From assembly GCA_017861365.1 (NCBI GenBank), contig JAGFXR010000004.1, positions 55,796-119,795 on the forward strand: a stretch of DNA of 64,000 nucleotides, read 5' to 3'. The translations under genes and the position numbers were made by a program. The DNA comes from Oscillospiraceae bacterium. Its GTDB lineage: Bacteria > Bacillota > Clostridia > Oscillospirales > Oscillospiraceae. Shown piece by piece: positions 44,312-51,699 of this stretch. Every line of letters begins with the position of its first letter. Position 1 is the first letter of the stretch. The notes under the pieces are model-generated. The model saw only the letters and a program-made list of their open reading frames with translations. It had not been told where the DNA came from and ran no database searches.

Positions 44312-44839
44312 ATGCGCATTGCCAGTACCATTTCCGATTCCATTGTGGACGGCCCCGGCCTCCGGTTTACGGTTTTCACCCAAGGTTGCCCTCATCGCTG
44401 TCCGGGCTGTCACAATCCAGAAACCCATAACCTAGAGGGCGGCCGGGAGGAATCCGTGGCGGCACTTGCGGAGTCGATGCTCAACAACTCCCTGCTGTCA
44501 GGTCTGACCCTGTCGGGTGGGGAACCGTTTCTCCAAGCGGCGGAATGCGCCACTCTGGCGCAAATCGCCCGGGAACACGGTCTGAACGTCTGGACTTACT
44601 CCGGTTACACCTACGAAAAGCTCATGAGCGCGGGGCGCGCTGACTGGAGCGCCCTGCTGGACGCAACTGATGTTCTGGTAGACGGGCCTTACCTGGAGGC
44701 TCTGCGCTCCTATGAAGCCCTTTTTCGCGGCAGCTCCAATCAACGGCTTATCGACCTGAACGAAACTCGCAGACACGGACGGCTCATGCTCTGGCACAGG
44801 CCCAACCCATTGGGGCATTTTACCGTTCCGGAGAATTAA
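44312..44839 (+). CDS. nrdG: Anaerobic ribonucleotide reductase activating protein
   Basis: Radical SAM enzyme that installs the glycyl radical on NrdD. 175 residues with DGPGLRFTVFTQGCPHRCPGCHNPETH, holding the CxxxCxxC cluster motif, then the SAM-binding LTLSGGEPFLQ. TAGGAGG precedes the ATG. It lies 118 bp after nrdD; the gap contains an imperfect hairpin (AGCAGG near 44259 and CCTGCT near 44283) ending in TTTTTTAGG that may lower nrdG expression. Confidence 0.95.
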   Translation: MRIASTISDSIVDGPGLRFTVFTQGCPHRCPGCHNPETHNLEGGREESVAALAESMLNNSLLSGLTLSGGEPFLQAAECATLAQIAREHGLNVWTYSGYTYEKLMSAGRADWSALLDATDVLVDGPYLEALRSYEALFRGSSNQRLIDLNETRRHGRLMLWHRPNPLGHFTVPEN

Positions 44840-44866
44840 TTTATTTTTATAAAAGGAGGCAACAGC

Positions 44867-45700
44867 ATGCCGGGCACACTGTATCTGGTTCCCACTCCCA
44901 TCGGAAACCTGGGCGACATTTCCCTCCGCATGAAACAGACGCTGGAATGCTGCGATTTCATCGCCGCCGAGGATACCCGGGTTACCCTGAAGCTACTCAA
45001 TCACCTGAGTCTTAAAAAACCCATGGCCGCCTATTACCGCCATAATAAAGAGGCAGGCGGACAGGCTATTTTGGCCCGGCTGCTGGGCGGCGAATCCTGT
45101 GCGCTTGTGACCGATGCCGGTACCCCGGCTATCAGCGATCCAGGGGAAGAGCTGGTGGCGTTGTGCGCCGCCCATGATATCCCCGTGATTTCCATTCCGG
45201 GTCCCTGTGCGCTGACGGTAGCTCTCTCAGCCTCCGGCCTGCCCACCGGACGCTTCACTTTTGAGGGTTTTTTGGCGATGAACAAAAAAAATCGCAGGAT
45301 CCATTTGGACTCCCTGCAATCCGAAGAACGCACGATGATTTTTTATGAAGCGCCTCATAAACTCCCCGCCACCTTAGCGGATTTGCTGGTCGCCTTCGGC
45401 CCTGACCGGCGCATTTCCATCTGCCGGGAGCTTACCAAGCTCCACGAGGAAATCCTCCGCACCACTTTAGGCGAAGCGGCAGCCCACTTTTCAGATCATA
45501 CACCCCGGGGAGAGTTTGTTTTAATCTTGGAGGGCGGCAGCGCGCCACATGAGGAAGCCCCCTCAGAGGAGGAGGCGCTCGAAGCCGTGGCCCAGTTGCT
45601 GGGCGAGGGGCTGTCTCCCAAGGATGCCATCCGCAAAACAGCGGAACAATATGGTCTTTCAAAAAACAAGCTCTATGATATCTATATAAAAAATAACTAA
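44867..45700 (+). CDS. rsmI: 16S rRNA (cytidine1402-2'-O)-methyltransferase
   Basis: Methylates the ribose of C1402 in the decoding centre. Tetrapyrrole-methylase fold with GTLYLVPTPIGNLGDISLRM, AAEDTRVTLKLL, VTDAGTPAISDPGEELV, PGPCALTVALSASGLPT and FYEAPHKL. 277 residues. A C-terminal helical region (EEEALEAVAQLLGEGLSPKDAIRKTAEQYGLSKNKLYDIYI) resembles a helix-turn-helix seen in many members. AAAGGAGG precedes the ATG, 27 bp after nrdG. Confidence 0.95.
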   Translation: MPGTLYLVPTPIGNLGDISLRMKQTLECCDFIAAEDTRVTLKLLNHLSLKKPMAAYYRHNKEAGGQAILARLLGGESCALVTDAGTPAISDPGEELVALCAAHDIPVISIPGPCALTVALSASGLPTGRFTFEGFLAMNKKNRRIHLDSLQSEERTMIFYEAPHKLPATLADLLVAFGPDRRISICRELTKLHEEILRTTLGEAAAHFSDHTPRGEFVLILEGGSAPHEEAPSEEEALEAVAQLLGEGLSPKDAIRKTAEQYGLSKNKLYDIYIKNN

Positions 45701-45854
45701 TTTGTTAATAAGTCCTTTAGAAGATTTGTATCATATTTCCACGTGCAAATATACGTTATGTAGTAATGTGGGAAAATATAACTTCACATTGTCATCACAT
45801 TTTGTTCAACAACTGTACACGGTCAAAAATCGACAAGCAGAACTCCACAAAAAA

Positions 45855-45882
45855 AGGAGAAATCGTATATTCGATTTCTCCT
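45855..45882 (-). terminator. Terminator of abrB
   Basis: AGGAGAAATCG (45855-45865) pairs perfectly with CGATTTCTCCT (45872-45882); seven Ts follow on the minus strand. The stretch 45701-45854 shows nothing else. Confidence 0.8.
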
Positions 45883-45898
45883 GTTCCCAGCCAGTGTT

Positions 45899-46141
45899 TT
45901 AGCGGCCCTGCAATTCCTTAATACAGTTAGGGCAAACATTTTTTCCCTTAAAATTAACCACATCGCGGGCATCATCACAAAAAATACATGCGGGCTGATA
46001 TTTCTTCAGCACAATAGAAGCCCCATCTACATAAATTTCCAGGGAATCTTTTTCTGCAATGTCAAGAGTACGGCGCAGTTCGATCGGGAGGACAATGCGT
46101 CCCAGTTCATCTACTTTGCGGACAATACCGGTTGATTTCAT
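45899..46141 (-). CDS. abrB: Transition-state regulator AbrB with C-terminal zinc ribbon
   Basis: Swapped-hairpin DNA-binding protein; in Bacillus AbrB represses post-exponential genes until Spo0A turns it off. Residues 1-51 (STGIVRKVDELGRIVLPIELRR and onward) closely match AbrB. The C-terminal 30 residues differ from Bacillus AbrB: CIFCDDARDVVNFKGKNVCPNC has two CxxC pairs and looks like a zinc ribbon, a form common in Clostridia. AAAGGAG precedes the ATG at 46141. Divergent from spmA. Confidence 0.92.
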   Translation of the reverse strand: MKSTGIVRKVDELGRIVLPIELRRTLDIAEKDSLEIYVDGASIVLKKYQPACIFCDDARDVVNFKGKNVCPNCIKELQGR

Positions 46142-46209
46142 ATTCTTATGTAACTCCTTTCAAAAATAAACACAATCATCGCAACTTTTGTTTTATAATC
46201 GCGAAATTC

Positions 46210-46237
46210 ATTATAACACAACGTAATAATTTGTCAA
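46210..46237 (-). promoter_or_regulatory. Promoter of abrB
   Basis: Minus strand: perfect TTGACA (46237-46232), 16-bp spacer, perfect TATAAT (46215-46210). A very strong vegetative promoter. Confidence 0.8.
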
Positions 46238-46310
46238 TCCATATTTGGTAAAAAAGATTGAACTTTTTGCTTTTCAGTCCTAATTTGTTTTATTTTTGAA
46301 ACTTGTACAC

Positions 46311-46338
46311 ATATATCCAATTATGAGAGCATAAGTAT
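46311..46338 (+). promoter_or_regulatory. Possible sigma-E-type promoter of spmAB
   Basis: ATATAT (46311-46316), 13-bp spacer, CATAAGTAT (46330-46338), loosely like the mother-cell sigma-E pattern (ATA-spacer-CATAnnnT). No sigma-A promoter is apparent here. Confidence 0.35.
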
Positions 46339-46373
46339 ACAGCATCCAGTATGAAAAAGGAGGCTGTGTGGAT

Positions 46374-46988
46374 ATGGCAATGTCGTATATTTGGGTTGGC
46401 ATGGTCGTGATTTCAATCGTCTGCGGACTGCTGACCGGCAATGGTCAGGCTGTGGCGTCCGGTGCCCTTGAGGGCGCACGGGCTGGGGTTGATTTATGCA
46501 TTTCCATGGCGGGAATGCTGTGTCTCTGGATGGGCGTGATGGAGATTATGCGGCGGTCAGGGCTTTCTGAGAAGCTCTCTCGTCTTTTGCGTCCCATTCT
46601 CCGGCGGCTGTATCCCGATTTTGCCCACGATTCCGAGGTCATGGATACCATTTCCGCCAATGTTTCCGCTAACCTGCTGGGACTGGGGAACGCGGCCACT
46701 CCCCTTGGCTTGGAGGCGGCCCGAAAAATGAGCCGCAAAAGTCCCGGCGTAGCTTCAGACTCCCTCTGTATGCTGGTGGTCTGCAACTCCGCCTCCATTC
46801 AGCTGATTCCCACCACAGTAGCCAGTGTTCGCGCCGCGGCGGGCTCCTCCGCGCCGTTTGATATTTTACCGGCGGTTTGGCTGGCATCGGCTGTTTCGGT
46901 TTCCGTGGGAATCTGTGCCGCAACGCTTTTTTCCCGGTTGGGCCGCTTAAAAACCGTTTCTGCCCGGCGGCATCTGAGGAGAAATTGA
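46374..46988 (+). CDS. spmA: Spore maturation protein A
   Basis: Membrane protein that with SpmB is needed for spore core dehydration and heat resistance in Bacillus and Clostridium. 204 residues with about five helices and the nucleoside-recognition (Gate) signature: DLCISMAGMLCLWMGVMEIMRRSG, then DTISANVSANLLGLGNAATPLGLEA. I prefer the ATG at 46374, with AAGGAGG 10 nt upstream; a GTG at 46368 is too close to it. Stop and spmB start share a base (TGATG). Confidence 0.93.
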   Translation: MAMSYIWVGMVVISIVCGLLTGNGQAVASGALEGARAGVDLCISMAGMLCLWMGVMEIMRRSGLSEKLSRLLRPILRRLYPDFAHDSEVMDTISANVSANLLGLGNAATPLGLEAARKMSRKSPGVASDSLCMLVVCNSASIQLIPTTVASVRAAAGSSAPFDILPAVWLASAVSVSVGICAATLFSRLGRLKTVSARRHLRRN

Positions 46989-47506
46989 TGGATTTGTTCT
47001 TCACAATGCTTGTCCCCCTGATTATTGGAGGAATTGGCCTGTGGGGCGCAACGCGCCGGGTCAATGTCTACGACGCGCTGATTCACGGCGCGGAGGAGGG
47101 GCTGGGGGTCCTTCTTCGAATTGTACCCGCCCTCATCGCCCTGCTGACCGCCGTCTATATGCTGCGCGCCTCCGGTGCCCTGGAACTGCTGGCCGACCTG
47201 CTGGCTCCCGCCCTGCGGTTCCTCGGAATCCCTCCCGAGACGGTTGCCCTGCTGGTGGTCCGCCCGGTGAGCGGAAGTGCCGCCCTGGGCGTGGGCGCGG
47301 AGCTGATTTCCACCTACGGAGCCGACAGCGAAATCGGGCGCACTGCCGCCGTCATGCTGGGCTCTACCGAGACGACCTTTTACACCATCGCGGTTTACTT
47401 CGGCGCGGCAGGGATCGTCAAATCCAGGCACGCCGTCCCCGCCGCGCTGTGTGCCGATCTGGCAGGCTTTATTGCCGCCGCATGGGCAGTGCGGCTGTGT
47501 TTTTAA
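46988..47506 (+). CDS. spmB: Spore maturation protein B
   Basis: Second half of the SpmAB pair, 172 residues with about four helices and the Gate-like region ALRFLGIPPETVALLVVRPVSGSAALGVGAEL followed by GRTAAVMLGSTETTFYTIAVYFG. The ATG at 46988 overlaps the spmA stop by one base and is probably read by coupled translation. The ORF extends upstream to 46877 inside spmA, but that part has no homology. Confidence 0.93.
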   Translation: MDLFFTMLVPLIIGGIGLWGATRRVNVYDALIHGAEEGLGVLLRIVPALIALLTAVYMLRASGALELLADLLAPALRFLGIPPETVALLVVRPVSGSAALGVGAELISTYGADSEIGRTAAVMLGSTETTFYTIAVYFGAAGIVKSRHAVPAALCADLAGFIAAAWAVRLCF

Positions 47507-47515
47507 CAAAACAAA

Positions 47516-47548
47516 GCGCCGCCCTGAGGGATGACCTCCGGGCGGCGC
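47516..47548. terminator. Terminator between spmB and the Xre regulator (convergent)
   Basis: GCGCCGCCC (47516-47524) pairs perfectly with GGGCGGCGC (47540-47548), flanked by AAA and GGCTTT. Confidence 0.7.
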
Positions 47549-47625
47549 GGCTTTGTCACGCGTTATTTATAATGTTATGTCAAGTACATATTAAGGCCTT
47601 GACCTGCCGTTGCAGCTTACCAGAG

Positions 47626-48192
47626 TCATCCTTCCTCCAGCTCCTTCAACGCTTTGAGCAAAAGCTCCCTCTGCGCCGAAATCCCCTCTTCACCCAGCAG
47701 GATGAGCGCCTTACCCAGCGTCAGCGCCAGCTGCGCCGCCAGGGAATGGGAATAATACATTCCCTCATGATTATAGTACTGAGCGGTTTCCGCCAGCTCC
47801 CGGGCGGCGGCGGCATCCCCCGCCTCCAGCGCCTCCCGTGCCGCATAGGCCCCCGCTCTGGCGTGCAGCAGACAGCCTTCGTCCGTGGTGCCCGCCTTTT
47901 TATCTGCTTTGATCAGGGTCAGGCAGTGTCTCCAGCGGCCCTCCCGGTAAGCCTGACGCGCCTCGTCAAGGCCGTCCGGTGAGGAACCGTCCGATACCTC
48001 TGCCCCGCTTAAAAAATAGCCCGTGGGCAGATCCAGGGCTTTCGCCAAATATTCCAGCGTACGCACCGACGGTGTCGCGGCATCGTTTTCAATTTTGGAG
48101 AGCATATTACGGGTAATGTAATCTCCAACCAATTCCTTCTGCGTCAGCCCCCGCTCCAAGCGCGCGGCTTTGATCTTTTGCCCAAGGCTCAT
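47626..48192 (-). CDS. Xre-family regulator with a TPR-like C-terminus
   Basis: 188 residues. An N-terminal helix-turn-helix of the lambda-repressor type (GQKIKAARLERGLTQKELVGDYITRNMLSKIENDAATPSVRTLEYLAKAL) is followed by about 110 residues of helical, Ala/Leu-rich repeats. Some resemble tetratricopeptide repeats (AAGDAAAARELAETAQYYNHEG). Regulators of this plan often bind peptides. GGGAGAGG precedes the ATG. It is divergent from the tyrosine leader and aroF-tyrA, and both upstream regions contain TTTAGCACC, so it may control that operon and itself. Confidence 0.88.
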   Translation of the reverse strand: MSLGQKIKAARLERGLTQKELVGDYITRNMLSKIENDAATPSVRTLEYLAKALDLPTGYFLSGAEVSDGSSPDGLDEARQAYREGRWRHCLTLIKADKKAGTTDEGCLLHARAGAYAAREALEAGDAAAARELAETAQYYNHEGMYYSHSLAAQLALTLGKALILLGEEGISAQRELLLKALKELEEG

Positions 48193-48292
48193 GTGACCTC
48201 TCCCTTCAGAGTAAAATCAATTCACCTATCAGTTTAGCACCTGAATTTTTGAAACGCAAGATGCTTTTCTGTCAAACCACCGCAAAAAGCCC

Positions 48293-48324
48293 TTGACTTT
48301 AGCACCAAAAAGTGTTAAAGTCAA
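48293..48324 (+). promoter_or_regulatory. Promoter and 13-bp dyad operator of the aroF-tyrA leader
   Basis: TTGACTTTAGCAC (48293-48305) and GTGTTAAAGTCAA (48312-48324) form an inverted repeat with one mismatch and a 6-bp centre. The left arm starts with the -35 (TTGACT, 48293-48298); TAAAGT (48316-48321), 17 bp on, is the -10 in the right arm. A repressor here would block polymerase. TTTAGCACC recurs at 48234-48242 near the Xre gene. Confidence 0.65.
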
Positions 48325-48346
48325 ACCAACAGAAAGGATGTGCCCC

Positions 48347-48421
48347 ATGTTTCAAGCTCGCGTTTATGAGTATAGCTATTCTTACCGCTATTACGATAGC
48401 GGCGTTTGGCTATGCCCATAA
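48347..48421 (+). CDS. Tyrosine-rich leader peptide of the aroF-tyrA operon
   Basis: A 24-codon ORF with AGAAAGGA 8 nt before its ATG and a TAA stop at 48419-48421. Residues 7-16 read YEYSYSYRYY: six Tyr codons in ten, with Phe at position 2 and Trp at 21. It lies between the operon promoter and an intrinsic terminator, upstream of DAHP synthase and prephenate dehydrogenase. The Tyr codons overlap hairpin 48385-48402. This is the pattern of a ribosome-stalling attenuator sensing charged tRNA-Tyr. It resembles no leader peptide I know by sequence. Confidence 0.8.
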   Translation: MFQARVYEYSYSYRYYDSGVWLCP

Positions 48422-48494
48422 GCGATTGACCGGGTAACGATGGACACCATCTTACAGACCGCGGCAGTCCGATTGGGCTGCCGCGGTTTTTTTC
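48385..48494 (+). promoter_or_regulatory. Tyrosine attenuator: protector hairpin and terminator
   Basis: CCGCTAT (48385-48391) pairs with ATAGCGG (48396-48402) across the last Tyr codons. The terminator is ACCGCGGCAG (48458-48467) with CTGCCGCGGT (48478-48487), followed by seven Ts. The GCGG of the first hairpin (48399-48402) can instead pair with CCGC (48459-48462), a minimal antiterminator. The three-state model is my inference. Confidence 0.65.
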
Positions 48495-48560
48495 TGTTCA
48501 TCCGCACAAGCTATTCAAACAAATATTGTCATTAAAATTCGCAGGAAGGAATGAATTAAT

Positions 48561-49577
48561 ATGGTCGTAGTCATGAAACCAGATTTTACTCCGGATCAGT
48601 TGAAAGCCGCAATTGAGGCTATGGAGGCGGGAGGCGTCCGGGTTATGGTGTCCAAGGGTTCTGAAACCACCATTTTAGGTGCGGAGGGCAATGCCTCCGG
48701 AGTGGATCAGGAGCGGATCGTCATGCTGCCCGGCGTGGATCGGGTGATGCGGGTAACCGAGCCCTTTAAAAAATCCAACCGCAAATACCACCCAGATGAC
48801 TCCGTGATTGCGCTGGGCGACGGTGTCGCCATCGGCGGAAACAAGCTCTGCGTCATCGCGGGTCCCTGTTCCGTAGAAACACCGGAGCAGATTGTCGGAG
48901 TAGCAAAGGCGGTGAAGGCGGCGGGCGCCTCGGCTCTGCGTGGCGGAGCGTTTAAGCCCCGCACTTCTCCCTACTCGTTCCAGGGCATGGGTCTGGACGG
49001 AATTCGTCTGCTTCAGGAAGCAAGGGCTGTCACAGGCCTGCCCATTGTCACGGAAATCATGTCCACCGAGCATCTGGATATCTTTGAGGCATCCGTCGAT
49101 GTCATTCAGGTGGGTGCGCGGAACATGCAAAACTTTGATTTATTAAAACGTCTCGGAAAAACCACAAAGCCCATTCTTTTAAAGCGCGGGCTTTCATCCA
49201 CCATTGAAGAGTGGCTGATGAGCGCGGAGTATATTATGGCAGGCGGCAATCATCAGGTCATCCTCTGTGAGCGCGGCATCCGCACCTTTGAAACCTATAC
49301 CCGAAACACGCTGGATTTGTCGGCGGTTCTGGCAGTGAAAAAGCTCTCTCACCTCCCGGTGGTGGTGGATCCTTCCCACGCCTGCGGAATGGCCTGGATG
49401 GTGGAACGCATGGCACTGGCGGCGGTGGCGGCGGGCGCGGACGGCCTGATCATCGAAGTTCACAATGACCCCCAAAACGCGCTCTGCGACGGGCCACAGT
49501 CTATCACACCGGAGCAGTTTTCCGCGCTGATGCCCAAGCTGAGTGCCATTGCGGGCTGTGTGGGACGCAGTGTATGA
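48561..49577 (+). CDS. aroF: 3-deoxy-7-phosphoheptulonate (DAHP) synthase, type I beta
   Basis: First step of the shikimate pathway, joining phosphoenolpyruvate and erythrose 4-phosphate. 338 residues: an N-terminal ferredoxin-like regulatory domain of about 70 residues (MKPDFTPDQLKAAIEAMEAGGVRVMVSKG) and a TIM barrel with IAGPCSVE, RGGAFKPRTSPYSFQG, QVGARNMQN, LLKRG and the metal-binding DPSHACG. The extra domain suggests feedback control by an aromatic amino acid. AGGAAGGA precedes the ATG. It overlaps tyrA by 4 bases. Confidence 0.96.
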   Translation: MVVVMKPDFTPDQLKAAIEAMEAGGVRVMVSKGSETTILGAEGNASGVDQERIVMLPGVDRVMRVTEPFKKSNRKYHPDDSVIALGDGVAIGGNKLCVIAGPCSVETPEQIVGVAKAVKAAGASALRGGAFKPRTSPYSFQGMGLDGIRLLQEARAVTGLPIVTEIMSTEHLDIFEASVDVIQVGARNMQNFDLLKRLGKTTKPILLKRGLSSTIEEWLMSAEYIMAGGNHQVILCERGIRTFETYTRNTLDLSAVLAVKKLSHLPVVVDPSHACGMAWMVERMALAAVAAGADGLIIEVHNDPQNALCDGPQSITPEQFSALMPKLSAIAGCVGRSV

Positions 49578-50416
49578 AGAAAACAATGGTAATCGCAGGC
49601 CTCGGCCTCATCGGCGGCTCTCTGGCGATGGCACTGCGGGGCTTTGAAGGGTATGAAATCGTGGGCGTGGACATCGACCCCGCAACGCTGGCGTTTGCCG
49701 CCGCCCACGGCGCGGGTGATCGGGTGACCGGCGGCGCGGCGCAGGCGGTGAAGGAAGCCTCCATCGTGTTTCTCTGTCTCCACCCCGCGGGAATTCTCCG
49801 CTTTCTGGAGGAGCACCGCGGCGACTTTTCCCCGGGCACGCTGGTCGCGGATGTCTGCGGCGTGAAAACCGCGATTATGGATGCGGCGGAGGCATTGCCT
49901 CACGGAATCGACTTTATTGGCTGCCACCCCATGGCGGGAAAGGAAACCTCCGGGATTCAGAGCGCGGAGGCCGGGCTGTTTCAAGGGGCGCATTTTATCA
50001 TTACTCCCCGCAGAGAGAGCAAACCGGAACATGTCGCGCTGCTGGAGCGGCTGGCCGCGTATATCGGCTGCCGCGACGTGGTGAACACCACACCGGAGCG
50101 GCATGATGCCATCATCGCCTACACGAGTCAGGTGATGCACATTCTCGCTGTGGCCGTTTGCGACGACCCGGAGCTTTTTGCCTGCAAGGGCTTTGAGGGA
50201 GGCTCCTTCCGCGACTGCACCCGCGTGGCCGCGCTGGACGTCCCCCTTTGGACGCAACTGTTTTCCATGAACACTCCTGCGCTGACCAAGGTCATTGCCA
50301 GGCTTGAGGATCATCTCCGGGCTTACCGGGAGGTGCTGGAGTCAGGAGACATCGAAGGGCTGACCCGAAAGCTGGCTGATTCCTCAGAGCGAAAGCGCCG
50401 GATGAATCTGGAATAG
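49574..50416 (+). CDS. tyrA: Prephenate dehydrogenase
   Basis: Oxidises prephenate to 4-hydroxyphenylpyruvate, the step committed to tyrosine. 280 residues: NAD-binding GLGLIGGSLAMALRG, catalytic region with GCHPMAGKETSG, and a helical C-terminal domain. There is no ACT domain, so feedback control may be transcriptional rather than allosteric, in keeping with the attenuator upstream. It starts at ATGA overlapping aroF. Confidence 0.95.
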   Translation: MKKTMVIAGLGLIGGSLAMALRGFEGYEIVGVDIDPATLAFAAAHGAGDRVTGGAAQAVKEASIVFLCLHPAGILRFLEEHRGDFSPGTLVADVCGVKTAIMDAAEALPHGIDFIGCHPMAGKETSGIQSAEAGLFQGAHFIITPRRESKPEHVALLERLAAYIGCRDVVNTTPERHDAIIAYTSQVMHILAVAVCDDPELFACKGFEGGSFRDCTRVAALDVPLWTQLFSMNTPALTKVIARLEDHLRAYREVLESGDIEGLTRKLADSSERKRRMNLE

Positions 50417-50505
50417 TGATTAATCAGGTGCCGCCGGGAGCCGGAAAGTTTTATTTGACCCTCTTGTCTCCCCCATGCTACAATGAGCTGAAAGGAGGTT
50501 TTCCC

Positions 50506-51624
50506 GTGGACAAGCGACTGATTCGAAGTTTGATGCTCTTGATTACATTCACCATTCTGCTCATTTTGGTGATTCTCCGTTTTGATTCTATTCTTTATCT
50601 TCTGGTACAGCTTCTGGGGCTGCTCCGTCCCCTGATTATCGGCTTTGCCATCGCGTTTGTGCTGCATCGTCCCTGCGGCTTTTTCCGCAGGCTTTACGAC
50701 CGGGCGTTTTCTCAAACAAAGGCGGCGGGCGCCGCCCAGCCGCTGGCTGTTCTCACCTCCTATCTGGTACTGTTCGCGGTGATCGCCTTTGTGATTTCTC
50801 TGGTTGTTCCCCAGCTTATCAACAGCATTACCCTCTTTGCAGGCAGCCTGAGCTCCTACATCAACAATTTACAGACCTGGATCAATAATCTGATTGACCG
50901 CTACGATTGGAGCTTCCTGCAATCCTATGATTTTTCCACTTTGACGGATACCGTGAAAAACCTGGCGGAAAATGCGCTGTCCATGATTAAAACTACCCTT
51001 CCCCAGATTTTCACCCTCACCGGCACGCTGATTTCCGGGCTTGTCACTGGCTTCATCGCTCTGATTTTTTCCGTGTATATGCTCTCCAACGGCGATAAGC
51101 TGCTGTCTCAGGTTCGGCGCACGCTGAGTGCGTATCTGCCGGAAAAGGTCACTGCCCCCCTGTTCCGTGTGACCCGGCTCACTGCCGATATATTTTCTAA
51201 ATTTCTGGCGGGCCAGCTGATCGAGGCCTGCATCCTTGCCAGTCTCTGCTTTATTGGCATGTCGCTCTTTCGGTTCCAGTATGCGCCCCTGATCAGTGTC
51301 CTGATCGGGGTCTGCGCGCTGATTCCCATGGTGGGCGCCTTCGTGGGCGCAGCGATATCAGCCTTTCTGCTGCTCATGATCTCTCCCATGCAAGCGCTGT
51401 GGTTTCTGATTTTTCTTCTTATCCTGCAACAGATTGAGGGCAACCTGATTTATCCCCGGGTAGTGGGTTCGTCCATCGGCCTTCCCGCGATCTGGGTACT
51501 CGCCGCCATTACCGTAGGAGGCGGTCTCTTTGGCTTCATTGGCATTCTGGTCAGCGTTCCCACCGCCTCGGTGTTCTACACTCTGTTGAAGCACGACGTC
51601 GTGCGCCGTACCAAAGAAAAGTGA
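50506..51624 (+). CDS. AI-2E family membrane transporter
   Basis: 372 residues with seven or eight helices arranged as in the AI-2E (YdiK/YtvI/TqsA) family: an N-terminal pair, a long loop with YINNLQTWINNLIDRYDW, then a C-terminal set. The C-terminal part has PLISVLIGVCALIPMVGAFVG and the LILQQIEGNLIYPRVVGSSIGLPAIWVL signature. The start is GTG 50506 with AAAGGAGG 7 nt upstream. Substrate cannot be told; members export various small molecules or act as Na+/H+ antiporters. Probably a separate transcript from tyrA. Confidence 0.88.
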   Translation: MDKRLIRSLMLLITFTILLILVILRFDSILYLLVQLLGLLRPLIIGFAIAFVLHRPCGFFRRLYDRAFSQTKAAGAAQPLAVLTSYLVLFAVIAFVISLVVPQLINSITLFAGSLSSYINNLQTWINNLIDRYDWSFLQSYDFSTLTDTVKNLAENALSMIKTTLPQIFTLTGTLISGLVTGFIALIFSVYMLSNGDKLLSQVRRTLSAYLPEKVTAPLFRVTRLTADIFSKFLAGQLIEACILASLCFIGMSLFRFQYAPLISVLIGVCALIPMVGAFVGAAISAFLLLMISPMQALWFLIFLLILQQIEGNLIYPRVVGSSIGLPAIWVLAAITVGGGLFGFIGILVSVPTASVFYTLLKHDVVRRTKEK

Positions 51625-51648
51625 GCGTGCGCCGAACCTTAAATGAAA

Positions 51649-51680
51649 AAGAACCGGACGCTGAACAGCGTCCGGTTCTT
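51649..51680. terminator. Terminator between the AI-2E gene and the M24 gene (convergent)
   Basis: AAGAACCGGACGCT (51649-51662) pairs perfectly with AGCGTCCGGTTCTT (51667-51680) around GAAC. Confidence 0.8.
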
Positions 51681-51699
51681 ACTTTGCTTGGAAGTATTA

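Noticed and set aside
47041..47982. 313-codon plus-strand ORF across spmB and the Xre gene
   Set aside because: It covers parts of two real convergent genes and their terminator.
48422..48560. T-box leader for aroF-tyrA
   Set aside because: No T-box sequence (TGGNACCGCG-like); the leader peptide explains the terminator better.
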